DNA of 64,000 bases, taken from Desulfovibrio sp. (GTDB lineage: Bacteria; Desulfobacterota; Desulfovibrionia; Desulfovibrionales; Desulfovibrionaceae). The stretch's first letter is position 1, and the number at the start of each line of letters is the position of its first letter. The stretch lies in NCBI RefSeq assembly GCF_034006445.1, contig NZ_JAVESS010000011.1, positions 1 through 64,000 on the forward strand, read 5' to 3'. This document shows, piece by piece, positions 7,715 through 16,057 of this stretch. A program made the translations under genes and the position numbers. The notes under the pieces are model-generated. The model did not search any database. It saw only the letters and a program-made list of their open reading frames with translations, and had not been told where the DNA came from.

Positions 7715-7747
7715 CGCATTTACACTTTTTCAAAGTTAAAATGCTCC
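7715..7747. repeat. Short GCATTT..AAATGC hairpin abutting the activator UAG stop
   Basis: The stop codon is followed at once by GCGCATTTACACTTT and closes with AAAATGCTCC. It resembles the termini of the CTAGAGCA repeat family found elsewhere in the window and may act as a weak terminator. The rest of the gap to 7963 shows no gene. Confidence 0.4.
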
Positions 7748-7963
7748 AGGTATTTCAAGCTGCGCGGGCGCTGGTGGCGCACTGTCCGGCGGTGTATGTC
7801 TGCCATGCCGCCAATGCCGCAGCAGAAGGGCGTTGAAGAGCTTCAGACGGTCAGGCACATTTTGTGCACAAACCTGTCCGGCCAGTTTGATCGCAAGCAG
7901 GCAGCACTTATACCGGGCACGTTTGTTCGCGCTGGCGTGCCCTCCCTGAGGAAAGGAGAGCCT

Positions 7964-8806
7964 ATGCCAACACGCATATTGCACAAGGAAAGCCTGATCC
8001 CGGGCAAAACCAGCAAACTGGTGCTTGATGCGCCGGAAATCGCCCGCAAGGGCAAACCTGGCCACTTTGTCATGCTGCGCATGACTCCCACCGGGGAGCG
8101 CATCCCCCTTACCATTGCTGATACTGACGCCGAAAACGGCACCATTACCATTGTATATCTCGTCATGGGCAAAAGCACGGCCCTGCTTGAAGCTCTTAGC
8201 GTGGGCGACAACGTCCTTGACGTCTGCGGCCCCCTGGGCCACCCCACCCATATCGAAAAGAAAGGCACCGTCATCTGTGTGGGCGGCGGCACGGGCATTG
8301 CCGCCATGCACCACATTGCCAAGGGCCACGCCCGCATGGGCAACAAGGTCGTGGGCGTCATCGGCGCGCGCAGCAAAGACCTGCTGCTTTTTGAAAACGA
8401 GCTGAAATCCTTTGTCAACGAACTGCTCATCTCCACCGATGACGGCAGTTACGGCCACAAGGGCCTTGTGACGGAGCTTCTGCGCGACAGGCTTGAAAAA
8501 GACAAGAGCGTCTTTGAAGTCGTGGCCGTGGGCCCCGTGCCCATGATGGCGGCTGTGGCCGAAACCACTCGCCCCTTCGGCGTCAGGACCACGGTCAGCC
8601 TCAACCCCATCATGGTTGACGGCATAGGCATGTGCGGCGCGTGCCGCGTCAGCGTGGGCGGCAAAACCAAGTTCGCCTGTGTGGACGGCCCCGAATTTGA
8701 CGGACATGAAGTGGACTTTCCTGAACTGCGCCGCCGTCTGGCCGCCTATCGTGAACAGGAAAAAGTCTCCATCGACGACTATCAGAGGACTGCTCATGGA
8801 AACTAA
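7964..8806 (+). CDS. nfnA: NADH-dependent ferredoxin:NADP+ oxidoreductase small subunit (NfnA)
   Basis: 280 residues. An N-terminal FAD-binding ferredoxin-reductase domain is followed by the NAD-binding fold with CVGGGTGIAAMHHIAKGH. The C terminus carries the 2Fe-2S cysteines GMCGACRVSVGG..FACVDGPEF (~residues 228-246). NfnA binds NAD(H) and the bifurcating partner's electrons; with NfnB it couples ferredoxin and NADH to NADP+ reduction, or the reverse, in the cytoplasm. Start ATG at MPTRILHKE follows AAAGGAGAG; an upstream in-frame extension lacks similarity. The gene overlaps nfnB by 11 nt, showing translational coupling. A PyrK-like paralogous architecture is also seen in this window at 51545. 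Confidence 0.93.
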   Translation: MPTRILHKESLIPGKTSKLVLDAPEIARKGKPGHFVMLRMTPTGERIPLTIADTDAENGTITIVYLVMGKSTALLEALSVGDNVLDVCGPLGHPTHIEKKGTVICVGGGTGIAAMHHIAKGHARMGNKVVGVIGARSKDLLLFENELKSFVNELLISTDDGSYGHKGLVTELLRDRLEKDKSVFEVVAVGPVPMMAAVAETTRPFGVRTTVSLNPIMVDGIGMCGACRVSVGGKTKFACVDGPEFDGHEVDFPELRRRLAAYREQEKVSIDDYQRTAHGN

Positions 8807-10214
8807 GACCCCCAAAAAGCCCGTTGCCCCCAGAGTGGACATGCCCTGTCAGCCCGCCGAAGTGCGCCGCGCCAATTTTGACGAAGTGGCTCTGGGCTAC
8901 ACCAGAGAAATGGCCATTGAAGAGGCTCAGCGCTGCCTCCAGTGCAAAAAGCCCCTCTGCGTCAGCGGCTGCCCGGTGGAAGTGCCCATCCGCGACTTTA
9001 TCCGCGAAGCGGCGCATGGCAACATGGACGCCGCCTACCGCATCATCAAGAGCACCAACAGCCTGCCCGCCGTCTGCGGTCGCGTTTGCCCGCAGGAACA
9101 TCAGTGTGAGGGCAAGTGCGTTCTCAGGGCCAAGGGCCAGCCTGTGGCCATCGGCCGCCTTGAACGCTTTGTGGCCGACACCTACATCGCCACCACGGCC
9201 TGCGAGCAGGTCACGGGCACGGATGCCTGCGCCCTGCCGCGCGGCGACCTCAAGGTTGCCTGCATCGGCTCCGGCCCGTCCTCCCTCACCTGTGCGGGCG
9301 TCTGCGCCGCTGCGGGCATCAAGGTCGACGTGTACGAAGCCCTGCACGAAGCCGGCGGCGTGCTCATTTACGGCATCCCCGCCTTCCGTCTGCCCAAGAA
9401 CGTGGTCGCCACCGAAATTGACGGCCTGCGCCTGGCTGGCGTTGACTTTCACCTCAACTCCGTTGGCGGCCGTACCGTCGAGGTGGAAGAACTGCTTGAA
9501 ACCCACCATGCCGTCTTTATCGGCGTGGGCGCGGGCCTGCCAATGTTTTTGGGCGTCCCCGGCGAAAACCTGGTGGGCGTGTTCTCGGCCAACGAGTACC
9601 TCACCCGCGTGAACCTTGGCCGGGCCTACGACTTTCCCAATCAGGACACCCCGGCCTTTCCGGGCAAGAACGTCACTGTCTTCGGCGCTGGCAACGTGGC
9701 CATGGATGCGGCCCGCACTGCCCTGCGCATGGGGGCTGAAAGCGTGCATATCGTCTACCGCCGCACCAGGGCTGAAATGCCCGCCCGCCTTGAAGAGCTG
9801 GAACACGCCGAGGAAGAGGGCGTGCAGTTCGCCATGCTTTCGGCGCCGCTGCGCTTCAACGGCGACAATGAAATGCGCCTTACTTCCGTTACTCTGCAAA
9901 AAATGGAACTGGGCGAGCCAGACGCCTCTGGCCGCCGCCGCCCCGTGGCCATTGAGGGCGAAGTGTTCGACCTGCCCACAGACCTTGCCGTCGTGGCGCT
10001 GGGCACACGCTCCAACCCCATTCTTCTGGACGCCACCCCCAAGCTCAAGCAGAACAAGTGGGGCTACATCGAGGTCAATGAAGAAACGGGTGAAACGTCC
10101 ATACCCAACGTCTTTGCCGGGGGCGACATCGTCACCGGCGCGGCCACGGTCATTCTCGCCATGGGGGCGGGGCGCAAGGCCGGGCAGGAAATTGTGAAGC
10201 GGCTTCTGGGCTAG
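8796..10214 (+). CDS. nfnB: NfnB, large subunit of electron-bifurcating NADPH:ferredoxin transhydrogenase
   Basis: 472 residues of the GltD/NfnB family. N-terminal 4Fe-4S ligands are present in EAQRCLQCKKPLCVSGCPV and CGRVCPQEHQCEGKC (~45-110). An FAD-binding fold follows with CIGSGPSSLTCAGVC (~157), then an NADP-binding fold with FGAGNVAMDAARTALRMGAE (~300), and the C-terminal FAGGDIVTGAATVILAMGAGRKAG typical of the family. It carries the bifurcating FAD and the iron-sulfur clusters that reduce ferredoxin. Start ATG lies inside the end of nfnA. In sulfate reducers Nfn balances NADPH, NADH and ferredoxin pools. Confidence 0.94.
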   Translation: METKTPKKPVAPRVDMPCQPAEVRRANFDEVALGYTREMAIEEAQRCLQCKKPLCVSGCPVEVPIRDFIREAAHGNMDAAYRIIKSTNSLPAVCGRVCPQEHQCEGKCVLRAKGQPVAIGRLERFVADTYIATTACEQVTGTDACALPRGDLKVACIGSGPSSLTCAGVCAAAGIKVDVYEALHEAGGVLIYGIPAFRLPKNVVATEIDGLRLAGVDFHLNSVGGRTVEVEELLETHHAVFIGVGAGLPMFLGVPGENLVGVFSANEYLTRVNLGRAYDFPNQDTPAFPGKNVTVFGAGNVAMDAARTALRMGAESVHIVYRRTRAEMPARLEELEHAEEEGVQFAMLSAPLRFNGDNEMRLTSVTLQKMELGEPDASGRRRPVAIEGEVFDLPTDLAVVALGTRSNPILLDATPKLKQNKWGYIEVNEETGETSIPNVFAGGDIVTGAATVILAMGAGRKAGQEIVKRLLG

Positions 10215-10216
10215 AT

Positions 10217-10331
10217 ACGGCCGGATATCGCACCGGATATCGCAGCGGACATTGCAGCGGATGTCGCACCGGATATCGCAGCGGATACCGCACCGGATAT
10301 CGCACGGACATTGTAGTGGCCATTGCAGCGG
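10217..10331. repeat. 12 bp tandem repeat, about 9.5 copies
   Basis: Units of the type CACCGGATATCG / CAGCGGATATCG repeat head to tail just after the nfnB stop, with substitutions in CACATTG-like units. The unit contains GATATC. It encodes no recognisable protein. Confidence 0.8.
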
Positions 10332-11209
10332 GGTTGGGCCTGCCTTGGCAGGCCCACCCACTGCACGCCACAACATAGCGTAACTTCATCTGAAACGCGC
10401 ATTTTTCGGCAGGATAGCCACTTTGAAATACAAAGTATGTCAGAGGTCTCTGATTTAGTTGACTACGGTGCTCAAGATGCTTGCCGCCCTGGAAATTTCA
10501 TCGTAATCTGGATCAACTGATGCAAGCAGATTCACGCTGCAACCGTGTAGCGCCACTGGTCTGGCGGCTGCGCGGGCAAGAGTGTTTTTTGTACAATGCC
10601 CACAGTCGGCCAAAAAACTGCAACACAGCATGAGCGCCATGACGCACACCTGTTCCCACATTTCGCACGTTCCTGATATCCTCAGGGCAGGAGCGCTTGC
10701 GCCATCGGCGCGGCGATCCGGCCTTGTGGCATCTGGTGGAACCTGACTTTGCGGCGCTGTGGGACAGGCTGTCTCGCGTCATCCTTCAAGCAGGGCCGCT
10801 CTCTAATCATTTTCCGGCCCTGCAAGGCAGGGTTGCGGCAGTTCTTTCTCACAGCGCAGGTTTCGCATGTAAATGCGGAACCTTTTTTTATTTTTTTGAG
10901 CAGTTTCACTTTGAAATTGCTCTGGCGGCTGCGTAAGCAGTCGCCCGCAGCGAAGGCGTAAACGCAATTTATTCGCGCTGTTAAGCGTCGAAGCGAGCGT
11001 ACCGTAAACTTTGAGAACGAACATTCTCAAAGTTCATCCGCTCCAGGTGAAAAAAGCTTCGTGCCCTACAGGGATTGCGGCATTTTATGGTGGCAGCAGC
11101 AGCGGCGTTGCAGGCTCATACTGTTTCAGGTGTGCGAAGGCATGGCCGCACACCAGGCGAAAAGGACGGATCAGGGCGCTTTGTCCAACATTTATTGACG
11201 GAGGCTGTT
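10332..11209. other. Long non-coding gap
   Basis: About 880 bp with short overlapping ORFs on both strands that show no family similarity and no good ribosome sites. The right half (10898-11044) is a copy of the AGAGCA-type dispersed repeat. I see no gene. Confidence 0.6.
10898..11044 (-). repeat. AGAGCA-family dispersed repeat, copy A1
   Basis: Starts GAGCAGTTTCACTTTG AAATTGCTC and ends with the hairpin ACTTTGAGAA..TTCTCAAAGT then CGCTCC. Its reverse complement aligns along its full length with the copy at 31330-31477, including the block GCTTACGCCTTCG..GCGGGCGACTG. Confidence 0.75.
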
Positions 11210-12064
11210 ATGGATGCAGAAAAAAACGGGCGTCGCGGTTTTTTGAAATCGCTTGCCCTGGGAGCAGCGGGAGCCGCGCTCATCACGCCGCAGGCCGCAC
11301 AGGCCGCAAGCGGGGGCACGCTTCAGGTCTGGTCGTGCGGTGGCCTTGCCGAGGCCATGTGCCCGGCGCATGAGGAGTATACCCGGCAATCCGGGGTCAA
11401 GGTTGTGTATACCGGGGCCTTTGCCGGTGCTCTTGGCAAATCCCTGCTCGGCGGTAGCGGACATACCGAGGTTTTTGCCGGGCGTGTGCTTGCGCTGGCG
11501 CAAAGCCTGCGCAAGGCGGGAAAAATGCTCGAGTTCAAACCGCTGTGCTTTACGAGCTACGTGATCGCGGTTCCCAAGGGCAATCCCGCTGGCATCGCGA
11601 GCCTTGAGGATCTCACCCGCAAGGGCGTGCGCGTGGCCATGGCCAAGGAGGCGTCCCCGCCAGGAGGACAGGCCGTCATGGGTCTGCTCAAGGCCGCCGA
11701 CCTGACCCAGAAGGTGCTGGCCAATGTGCCGGAACAGGGAACCTGTGTGCAGCGGTCGGTGGAAGACGTCACCAGCGGCAAGGCCGACGCCATGATTGTG
11801 GAGCGGCGCATCTGCCGCATGCCGCGCTTTGCCAGCCATCTTGATGTGGTGGAGATCCCGGAAAAGTTTTTTCCCGCCGGGCCGCTGACCTTTACCGTGG
11901 GCCTCATGGCCGACGCGGCGGACAAGGATCTGGCCAACGCCTACATCACCTGGCTGACCAGCCCTCAGGGACAGGCATTTTTTGAGCAGGCCGGGTTTAT
12001 CCCCGCCATTTCTCCCAAGGGTCAGGAACTCATTGAAAAGCTGGGGGTCAAAGATGTTGCATGA
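11210..12064 (+). CDS. Tat-exported ModA-like periplasmic binding protein
   Basis: 284 residues. A twin-arginine signal (NGRRGFLKSLALGAAG, RR at residues 8-9) is followed by a periplasmic-binding fold of the molybdate/oxyanion type 2 class: GTLQVWSCGGLAEAM, VVYTGAFAGALGKSLLGG and YVIAVPKGNPAGIASLEDL. Export through Tat suggests it folds or binds a cofactor before export. Start ATG has GGAGG six bases upstream. The gene overlaps the NapH-like gene by 11 nt and is co-transcribed with a NifB-type protein. The ligand is not known; molybdate, tungstate or another oxyanion is possible. It has unusual cysteines (WSCGG, AMCPAHE) for the family. Confidence 0.8.
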   Translation: MDAEKNGRRGFLKSLALGAAGAALITPQAAQAASGGTLQVWSCGGLAEAMCPAHEEYTRQSGVKVVYTGAFAGALGKSLLGGSGHTEVFAGRVLALAQSLRKAGKMLEFKPLCFTSYVIAVPKGNPAGIASLEDLTRKGVRVAMAKEASPPGGQAVMGLLKAADLTQKVLANVPEQGTCVQRSVEDVTSGKADAMIVERRICRMPRFASHLDVVEIPEKFFPAGPLTFTVGLMADAADKDLANAYITWLTSPQGQAFFEQAGFIPAISPKGQELIEKLGVKDVA

Positions 12065-12830
12065 AATTGTCGCCCGCCCCAGCCTCAAGCTGCGGACTCT
12101 TCGTTGGTGCAACAGGGCCGTACTGATCGCCTCCACGCTGTTTATCGGTGAATGGGGATTGTACGGCGCGTTTCGCTGTCCTTTTGTGGTGCCCTTTGTC
12201 AGTTGTCAGAACTGCCCGGTCATAACCTGTCCCGGCCAGGTGTCCCGCATGTTCTGGGGATTCTGGGGCATCTGGCTGGCAGTGGCCGTGTTCTTTGGCA
12301 GGGCTTTTTGCGGCTGGCTGTGCCCTGGAAACTTCGTCAACCGGGTTCTGGCGCTCAATCCCTTCAAGTTCGGGCCAAACCCAGTAGGCGTGAAGAACTA
12401 CAGATGGGCCAAATACCTCATGCTGGCGGCGGGTCTGCTGGTATGGTTCGCCATGGGGCAGCCCAGAGTGAACGTGCCCCTGCGAGTGGGCGAGTTCTGG
12501 CCCTCGGTCATGCTGACGTGGGAACACGCCTTTCCTCTGTGGCAGTTGCGCTTTGTCATTACGGTGGGCGTGCTGGCCCTGGGGCTGGGCATCATCATGT
12601 GCTGGTGCCGTTTTGCCTGCCCCTTTGGCGCGGCTCTGGAGCTTGTGCGGCGGTTTTCCCTTTTCCGCTTTTACAAGACGCCGGAATGCAATGACTGCGA
12701 CAAATGCAGAAAGGCCTGCAACATGCGCACGCGGCCCGATGAGGAAAACTGCGTCAACTGCGGCGACTGCGTGGGCTCGTGCCCCAAGGACTGCATACGC
12801 TTCGGCGTCAAGCCAAGGGGCAAGGCATGA
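12054..12830 (+). CDS. NapH/CcoG-like membrane iron-sulfur protein
   Basis: 258 residues with about four membrane segments. Early cysteine motifs SCQNCPVITCPGQ and GRAFCGWLCPGNF and a mid-protein CWCRFACPFGA resemble NapH/NosR/RdxA-family proteins. Two 4Fe-4S sets lie at the C terminus: CNDCDKCRKACN and CVNCGDCVGSCPKDC. Such proteins move electrons across or along the inner membrane. Translation is coupled to both neighbours: it overlaps the binding protein gene by 11 nt and shares an ATGA with the NifB-like gene. That suggests the three act together, perhaps feeding electrons to the periplasmic partner or to the radical SAM enzyme. Confidence 0.85.
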   Translation: MLHEIVARPSLKLRTLRWCNRAVLIASTLFIGEWGLYGAFRCPFVVPFVSCQNCPVITCPGQVSRMFWGFWGIWLAVAVFFGRAFCGWLCPGNFVNRVLALNPFKFGPNPVGVKNYRWAKYLMLAAGLLVWFAMGQPRVNVPLRVGEFWPSVMLTWEHAFPLWQLRFVITVGVLALGLGIIMCWCRFACPFGAALELVRRFSLFRFYKTPECNDCDKCRKACNMRTRPDEENCVNCGDCVGSCPKDCIRFGVKPRGKA

Positions 12831-13717
12831 CCATACTGCAGCCGGACAGTTCGCGGCATCCCTGCTTCAGCCCGGAGGCGCACCGGTCTTTCGGTCGTGT
12901 GCATCTGCCCGTGGCGGCAGGTTGCAACGTGCAATGCGGTTTTTGCGACCGCAAATATTCCTGCGTCAACGAGTCCCGCCCCGGGGTCACGGCACGGTTG
13001 CTTTCGCCGGAAGAAGCCGTTGACGCGGCCCTGCGCGCCGTGGCCCACATGCCGCATCTGAGCGTTATCGGCATAGCTGGCCCCGGCGATCCGCTGGCCG
13101 ACGCCACGCGCACGCTGGACACTCTTGCCACGCTGCGCGAAGCGCTGCCCGGCATGCTCCTGTGCCTGTCCACCAACGGTCTGGCCTTGCCACTGCATGC
13201 GGACGCGCTGGCCGAACTTGGCGTGGGCCATGTGACTGTGACGGTCAATGCCGTGGCCCCCGCCGTTGGCGCGGACGTGTACAACTGGGTGGACGACGGC
13301 GACAGCCGCGTAACCGGGCAGGAGGGCGCGGCCCTGTTGCTGGAGCGGCAGGAAAAAGGCGTGCGGCGTCTGAAGTCCCTGGGCGTGACGGTCAAGATAA
13401 ACACGGTGGTCATTCCCGGCGTCAACAGCGACCACGTGCAGGACATAGCCGTGGCCGTGGCGTCCTGGGGGGCCGACCTCATGAACTGCATACCGCTGCT
13501 GCCCGTGGCGGGCACGCGCTTTGCCGACACACTGTCTCCCGGCCCGGACGTCATGCACCGCCTGCGGGCCGAAGCCGGGGCCATAATCCCCCAGATGCGC
13601 CATTGCACGCGTTGCCGCGCCGACGCTCTGGGCTTTCTTGGCGAAGACGGGCGGCTTGAGGACATCTGCGGCGCGCCGCCCGCGTCGCGGGCCGGTGCTC
13701 AGGAGTTCGGCCAGTAA
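12827..13717 (+). CDS. NifB-type radical SAM protein (stand-alone SAM domain)
   Basis: 296 residues strongly resembling the catalytic half of NifB: HPCFSPEAHRSFGRVHLPVA, then the radical SAM CxxxCxxC in GCNVQCGFCDRK, KYSCVNESRPGVT, VIGIAGPGDPLAD, CLSTNGLALP, VTVTVNAVAP and LMNCIPLLPVAGTRF. A C-terminal pair CTRC follows. The NifX-like domain of fused NifB proteins is absent. NifB makes NifB-co, the [8Fe-9S-C] core of nitrogenase cofactors. Here the context is a binding protein and a NapH-like protein rather than nif genes, so either it is the genome's NifB placed outside the nif cluster or a paralogue with another cluster-assembly job. Confidence 0.85.
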   Translation: MTILQPDSSRHPCFSPEAHRSFGRVHLPVAAGCNVQCGFCDRKYSCVNESRPGVTARLLSPEEAVDAALRAVAHMPHLSVIGIAGPGDPLADATRTLDTLATLREALPGMLLCLSTNGLALPLHADALAELGVGHVTVTVNAVAPAVGADVYNWVDDGDSRVTGQEGAALLLERQEKGVRRLKSLGVTVKINTVVIPGVNSDHVQDIAVAVASWGADLMNCIPLLPVAGTRFADTLSPGPDVMHRLRAEAGAIIPQMRHCTRCRADALGFLGEDGRLEDICGAPPASRAGAQEFGQ

Positions 13718-14001
13718 GCCTGGCGGCTCCCGGTGCGCACGAATCAGCGACGCCTGCAAGCGCCCGGCGGCTTCGAGCGGCGGTCTGGTTTTTACGGACA
13801 GCCGCCAGAGCATTAAAATACCCGCTCCGGCGCGTAACCGCACAAATAAATAGCGTTTGCGCCTCTGCGGCGGGCGTCTGCTCACGTATCCGCCAGCGCA
13901 ATTTCAAAGTAAACGTGCGCCAAAAAATTTTAAAGATCTGGTTCCCATGTGCTGTAACGGTTTTTGACATTATGCAACTCTGGTAAACTGATGGAGGTTC
14001 T
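13718..14001. other. Gap with degenerate AGAGCA-family repeat
   Basis: No gene. About 13800-13916 resembles the dispersed repeat seen at 31330-31477: GCCAGAGCATT at one end, TTTGCGCCTCTGCGGCGGGCG in the middle and GCGCAATTTCAAAGT at the other end. Confidence 0.5.
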
Positions 14002-15096
14002 ATGCGTATCCTGTTCAGCAAGATTCTGACAATCGCGTTTGTGCTTGCCCTGGCAGTTGCGGCCCAGGCGGCGGATCTGCCGAAGCTGAAAGTGGGCTAC
14101 ATTTTTACCACCAACCACACTCCCCTCATGGCGGCCATGGGCATGGGAGAAAAGCTCACTGTGGACGGCCTGTGGATGCAGCCCCTGGTGCCCAAGGAAA
14201 AGTACCAGTTGATGAAGAACGGCAAGGCCGTGGCTGTGCTTGACATCGTTGTCATCAAGAGCGGTTCGGAAACCGCCACGCTCTTCGCCCAGAAGCAGCT
14301 TGACATTGGCCTTGCCTCCATCACCGCCATCATGGCCGGCATTGACAAAAACATCCCCATCAAGATCGTTTCGCCCCTGGTGCTGGCCAGCGGCGGCGTT
14401 GTCGTGTCCAATGACGTGCCCGCCAAAACATGGCCGGAATTCATCGCCTACATCAAGGCGTCTTCCAAGCCTGTCAACATTGGCTACCACTCGCCCAGCA
14501 GCTCGCCCATCATTATTCTTGAAAGCGCGCTCAAGTCCGAGGGCATCAGCTACACGAGCAATCCCCTGGATCAGAAGGCGCAGGTGGTGCTGGTAGACCT
14601 GAAAGGCATGTCCAACCTTATCCCCGCGCTGAGCAGCAAGCAGGTTGACGCCGTGGTGGGGCCCGAACCTTTTCCGCAGACAGCGGTGGGCAAGGGCGCT
14701 GGTTGCGACATCAGCATGCTGCGTAACCTGCCGCCCGAAAAAAAATGGACGGACTACCCCTGCTGCGTCATAGCCGCCAGGGACGAGACCATTGCCGAGC
14801 ACCCTGACCTTGTGCGTGACTTTGTCCGCCTGATGGCCGGAGCGGGGCAGTGGTGCAATGAGGACACCCAACGCGCCGGGATTCTCGGATCAAGCTGGAT
14901 AGGCCTGCCCGAAGAGATCGGCAAGAATTCCAACCTGCGCTTTCTGCAAAGCTTTACCGAGGGCTGGAAGGACGGCGCTGACGGCTATTTGAACGAACTG
15001 AACAAGGCCGGGTATTTCAAGGGCGCGCTCAAGGACAAAACCTTCAAGCAAGCTGAAGGCATCCTTGTAGATCCACAGTTTCTGAACGGCAAATAG
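14002..15096 (+). CDS. ABC transporter substrate-binding protein, SsuA/TauA-like
   Basis: 364 residues with a Sec signal peptide (MRILFSKILTIAFVLALAVAAQA, cleavage after AQA). The mature part has LPKLKVGYIFTTNHTPLMAAM, LDIGLASITAIMAG and VDAVVGPEPFPQTAV, typical of nitrate/sulfonate/taurine-class binding proteins. It delivers its ligand from the periplasm to the permease and ATPase encoded next. Start ATG follows ATGGAGG. The ligand is not evident: the class covers sulfonates, nitrate, bicarbonate and thiamine precursors. A link to the preceding NifB-like trio is suggested by strand and proximity only, since a 284 bp gap separates them. Confidence 0.85.
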   Translation: MRILFSKILTIAFVLALAVAAQAADLPKLKVGYIFTTNHTPLMAAMGMGEKLTVDGLWMQPLVPKEKYQLMKNGKAVAVLDIVVIKSGSETATLFAQKQLDIGLASITAIMAGIDKNIPIKIVSPLVLASGGVVVSNDVPAKTWPEFIAYIKASSKPVNIGYHSPSSSPIIILESALKSEGISYTSNPLDQKAQVVLVDLKGMSNLIPALSSKQVDAVVGPEPFPQTAVGKGAGCDISMLRNLPPEKKWTDYPCCVIAARDETIAEHPDLVRDFVRLMAGAGQWCNEDTQRAGILGSSWIGLPEEIGKNSNLRFLQSFTEGWKDGADGYLNELNKAGYFKGALKDKTFKQAEGILVDPQFLNGK

Positions 15097-15223
15097 CACT
15101 CCTGCGTGTTGCGCCCGCCCTTCGTGTTCCCTGTAAGGGCGGGCGCTGCGGTTGACCGGGCCGGGCGCGGTGTGCGTCCCTGCCCGGTTCGCTACATGAG
15201 CCATCAACGTGCGGTTGGTTTTG

Positions 15224-16057
15224 ATGAAAAGTGCAAAAGCTTTTGCTCTGCCCCTGATTGTGCCCCTGCTTTTTCTGATTTTGTGGCATGTGATGGCGCA
15301 GGTGGTGCGAAACGACATCATTCTGCCCGATATTCCGCTGGTATGGGATATCATGGTCAGCCCGCATGAAGACCTTATCTCCATGGGAACCCTGCCGGCC
15401 AATACCCTTATCAGTCTGGCGCGGGTTTTTGCGGGGTACCTTGTGGCCGTGGTTCTAGCCATTCCTCTGGGTATCGTCATGGGCTACAGGCCGGACGTCA
15501 ACACGGCCCTGAACACCTTTCTCGGTCTGTTCCGCTCCATTCCGCCGCTGGCCTGGGTGCCTCTGGTGCTGGCCTGGTTCGGCATGCTGAGCCTGGCCGA
15601 CGTTTTCTCCGTACCCATTGGCCCTGCCTATCCGTATTTTCATAATATCAAGTTATCGATGATTTTTATTATTTTCATCGGCGGTTTTTATCCTGTGCTG
15701 ACCAGCGCCATACACGGGGTGGGCCTTGTGCCGCAAACCCTGACCGACGCGGCACGGGTGCTGGGCGCAAACCAGGTGGACATCTTCCGCAAGGTGCTGC
15801 TGCCCTATGCCGCGCCTTCCATTATCAACGGCCTGCGCATCGGCCTCGGGGTTTCGTGGATGTGTCTTGTTTCCGCCGAGATGCTGCCGGGCAGCCTTTC
15901 CGGAGTGGGCTACCTGATCACGCATGCCTATACCGTGGGCAGAACCGACGTGGTCATAGCGGGCATGATAAGCATCGGTCTTGTGGGCGCGGTGCTGGAC
16001 AGGATTTTCAGGCTGTATGAAGACAGGAAGTTTGTATGGAAGCGACTGACAAAATAG
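15224..16057 (+). CDS. ABC transporter permease, SsuC/TauC-like
   Basis: 277 residues, six predicted membrane segments. The family EAA loop is visible as TLTDAARVLGANQVDIFRKVLLPYAAPSIINGLRIGLG (cytoplasmic contact with the ATPase; residues ~175-210). It follows the binding protein gene by 127 bp and overlaps the ATPase gene by 22 nt. The start is uncertain: ATG at 15224 (MKSAKAF) gives a normal N terminus, while an in-frame GTG lies five codons upstream; neither has a strong ribosome site. Confidence 0.88.
   Translation: MKSAKAFALPLIVPLLFLILWHVMAQVVRNDIILPDIPLVWDIMVSPHEDLISMGTLPANTLISLARVFAGYLVAVVLAIPLGIVMGYRPDVNTALNTFLGLFRSIPPLAWVPLVLAWFGMLSLADVFSVPIGPAYPYFHNIKLSMIFIIFIGGFYPVLTSAIHGVGLVPQTLTDAARVLGANQVDIFRKVLLPYAAPSIINGLRIGLGVSWMCLVSAEMLPGSLSGVGYLITHAYTVGRTDVVIAGMISIGLVGAVLDRIFRLYEDRKFVWKRLTK

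Noticed and set aside
10332..10897. Small ORFs between nfnB and the binding-protein gene
   Set aside because: Short overlapping frames on both strands, no ribosome sites or family similarity.
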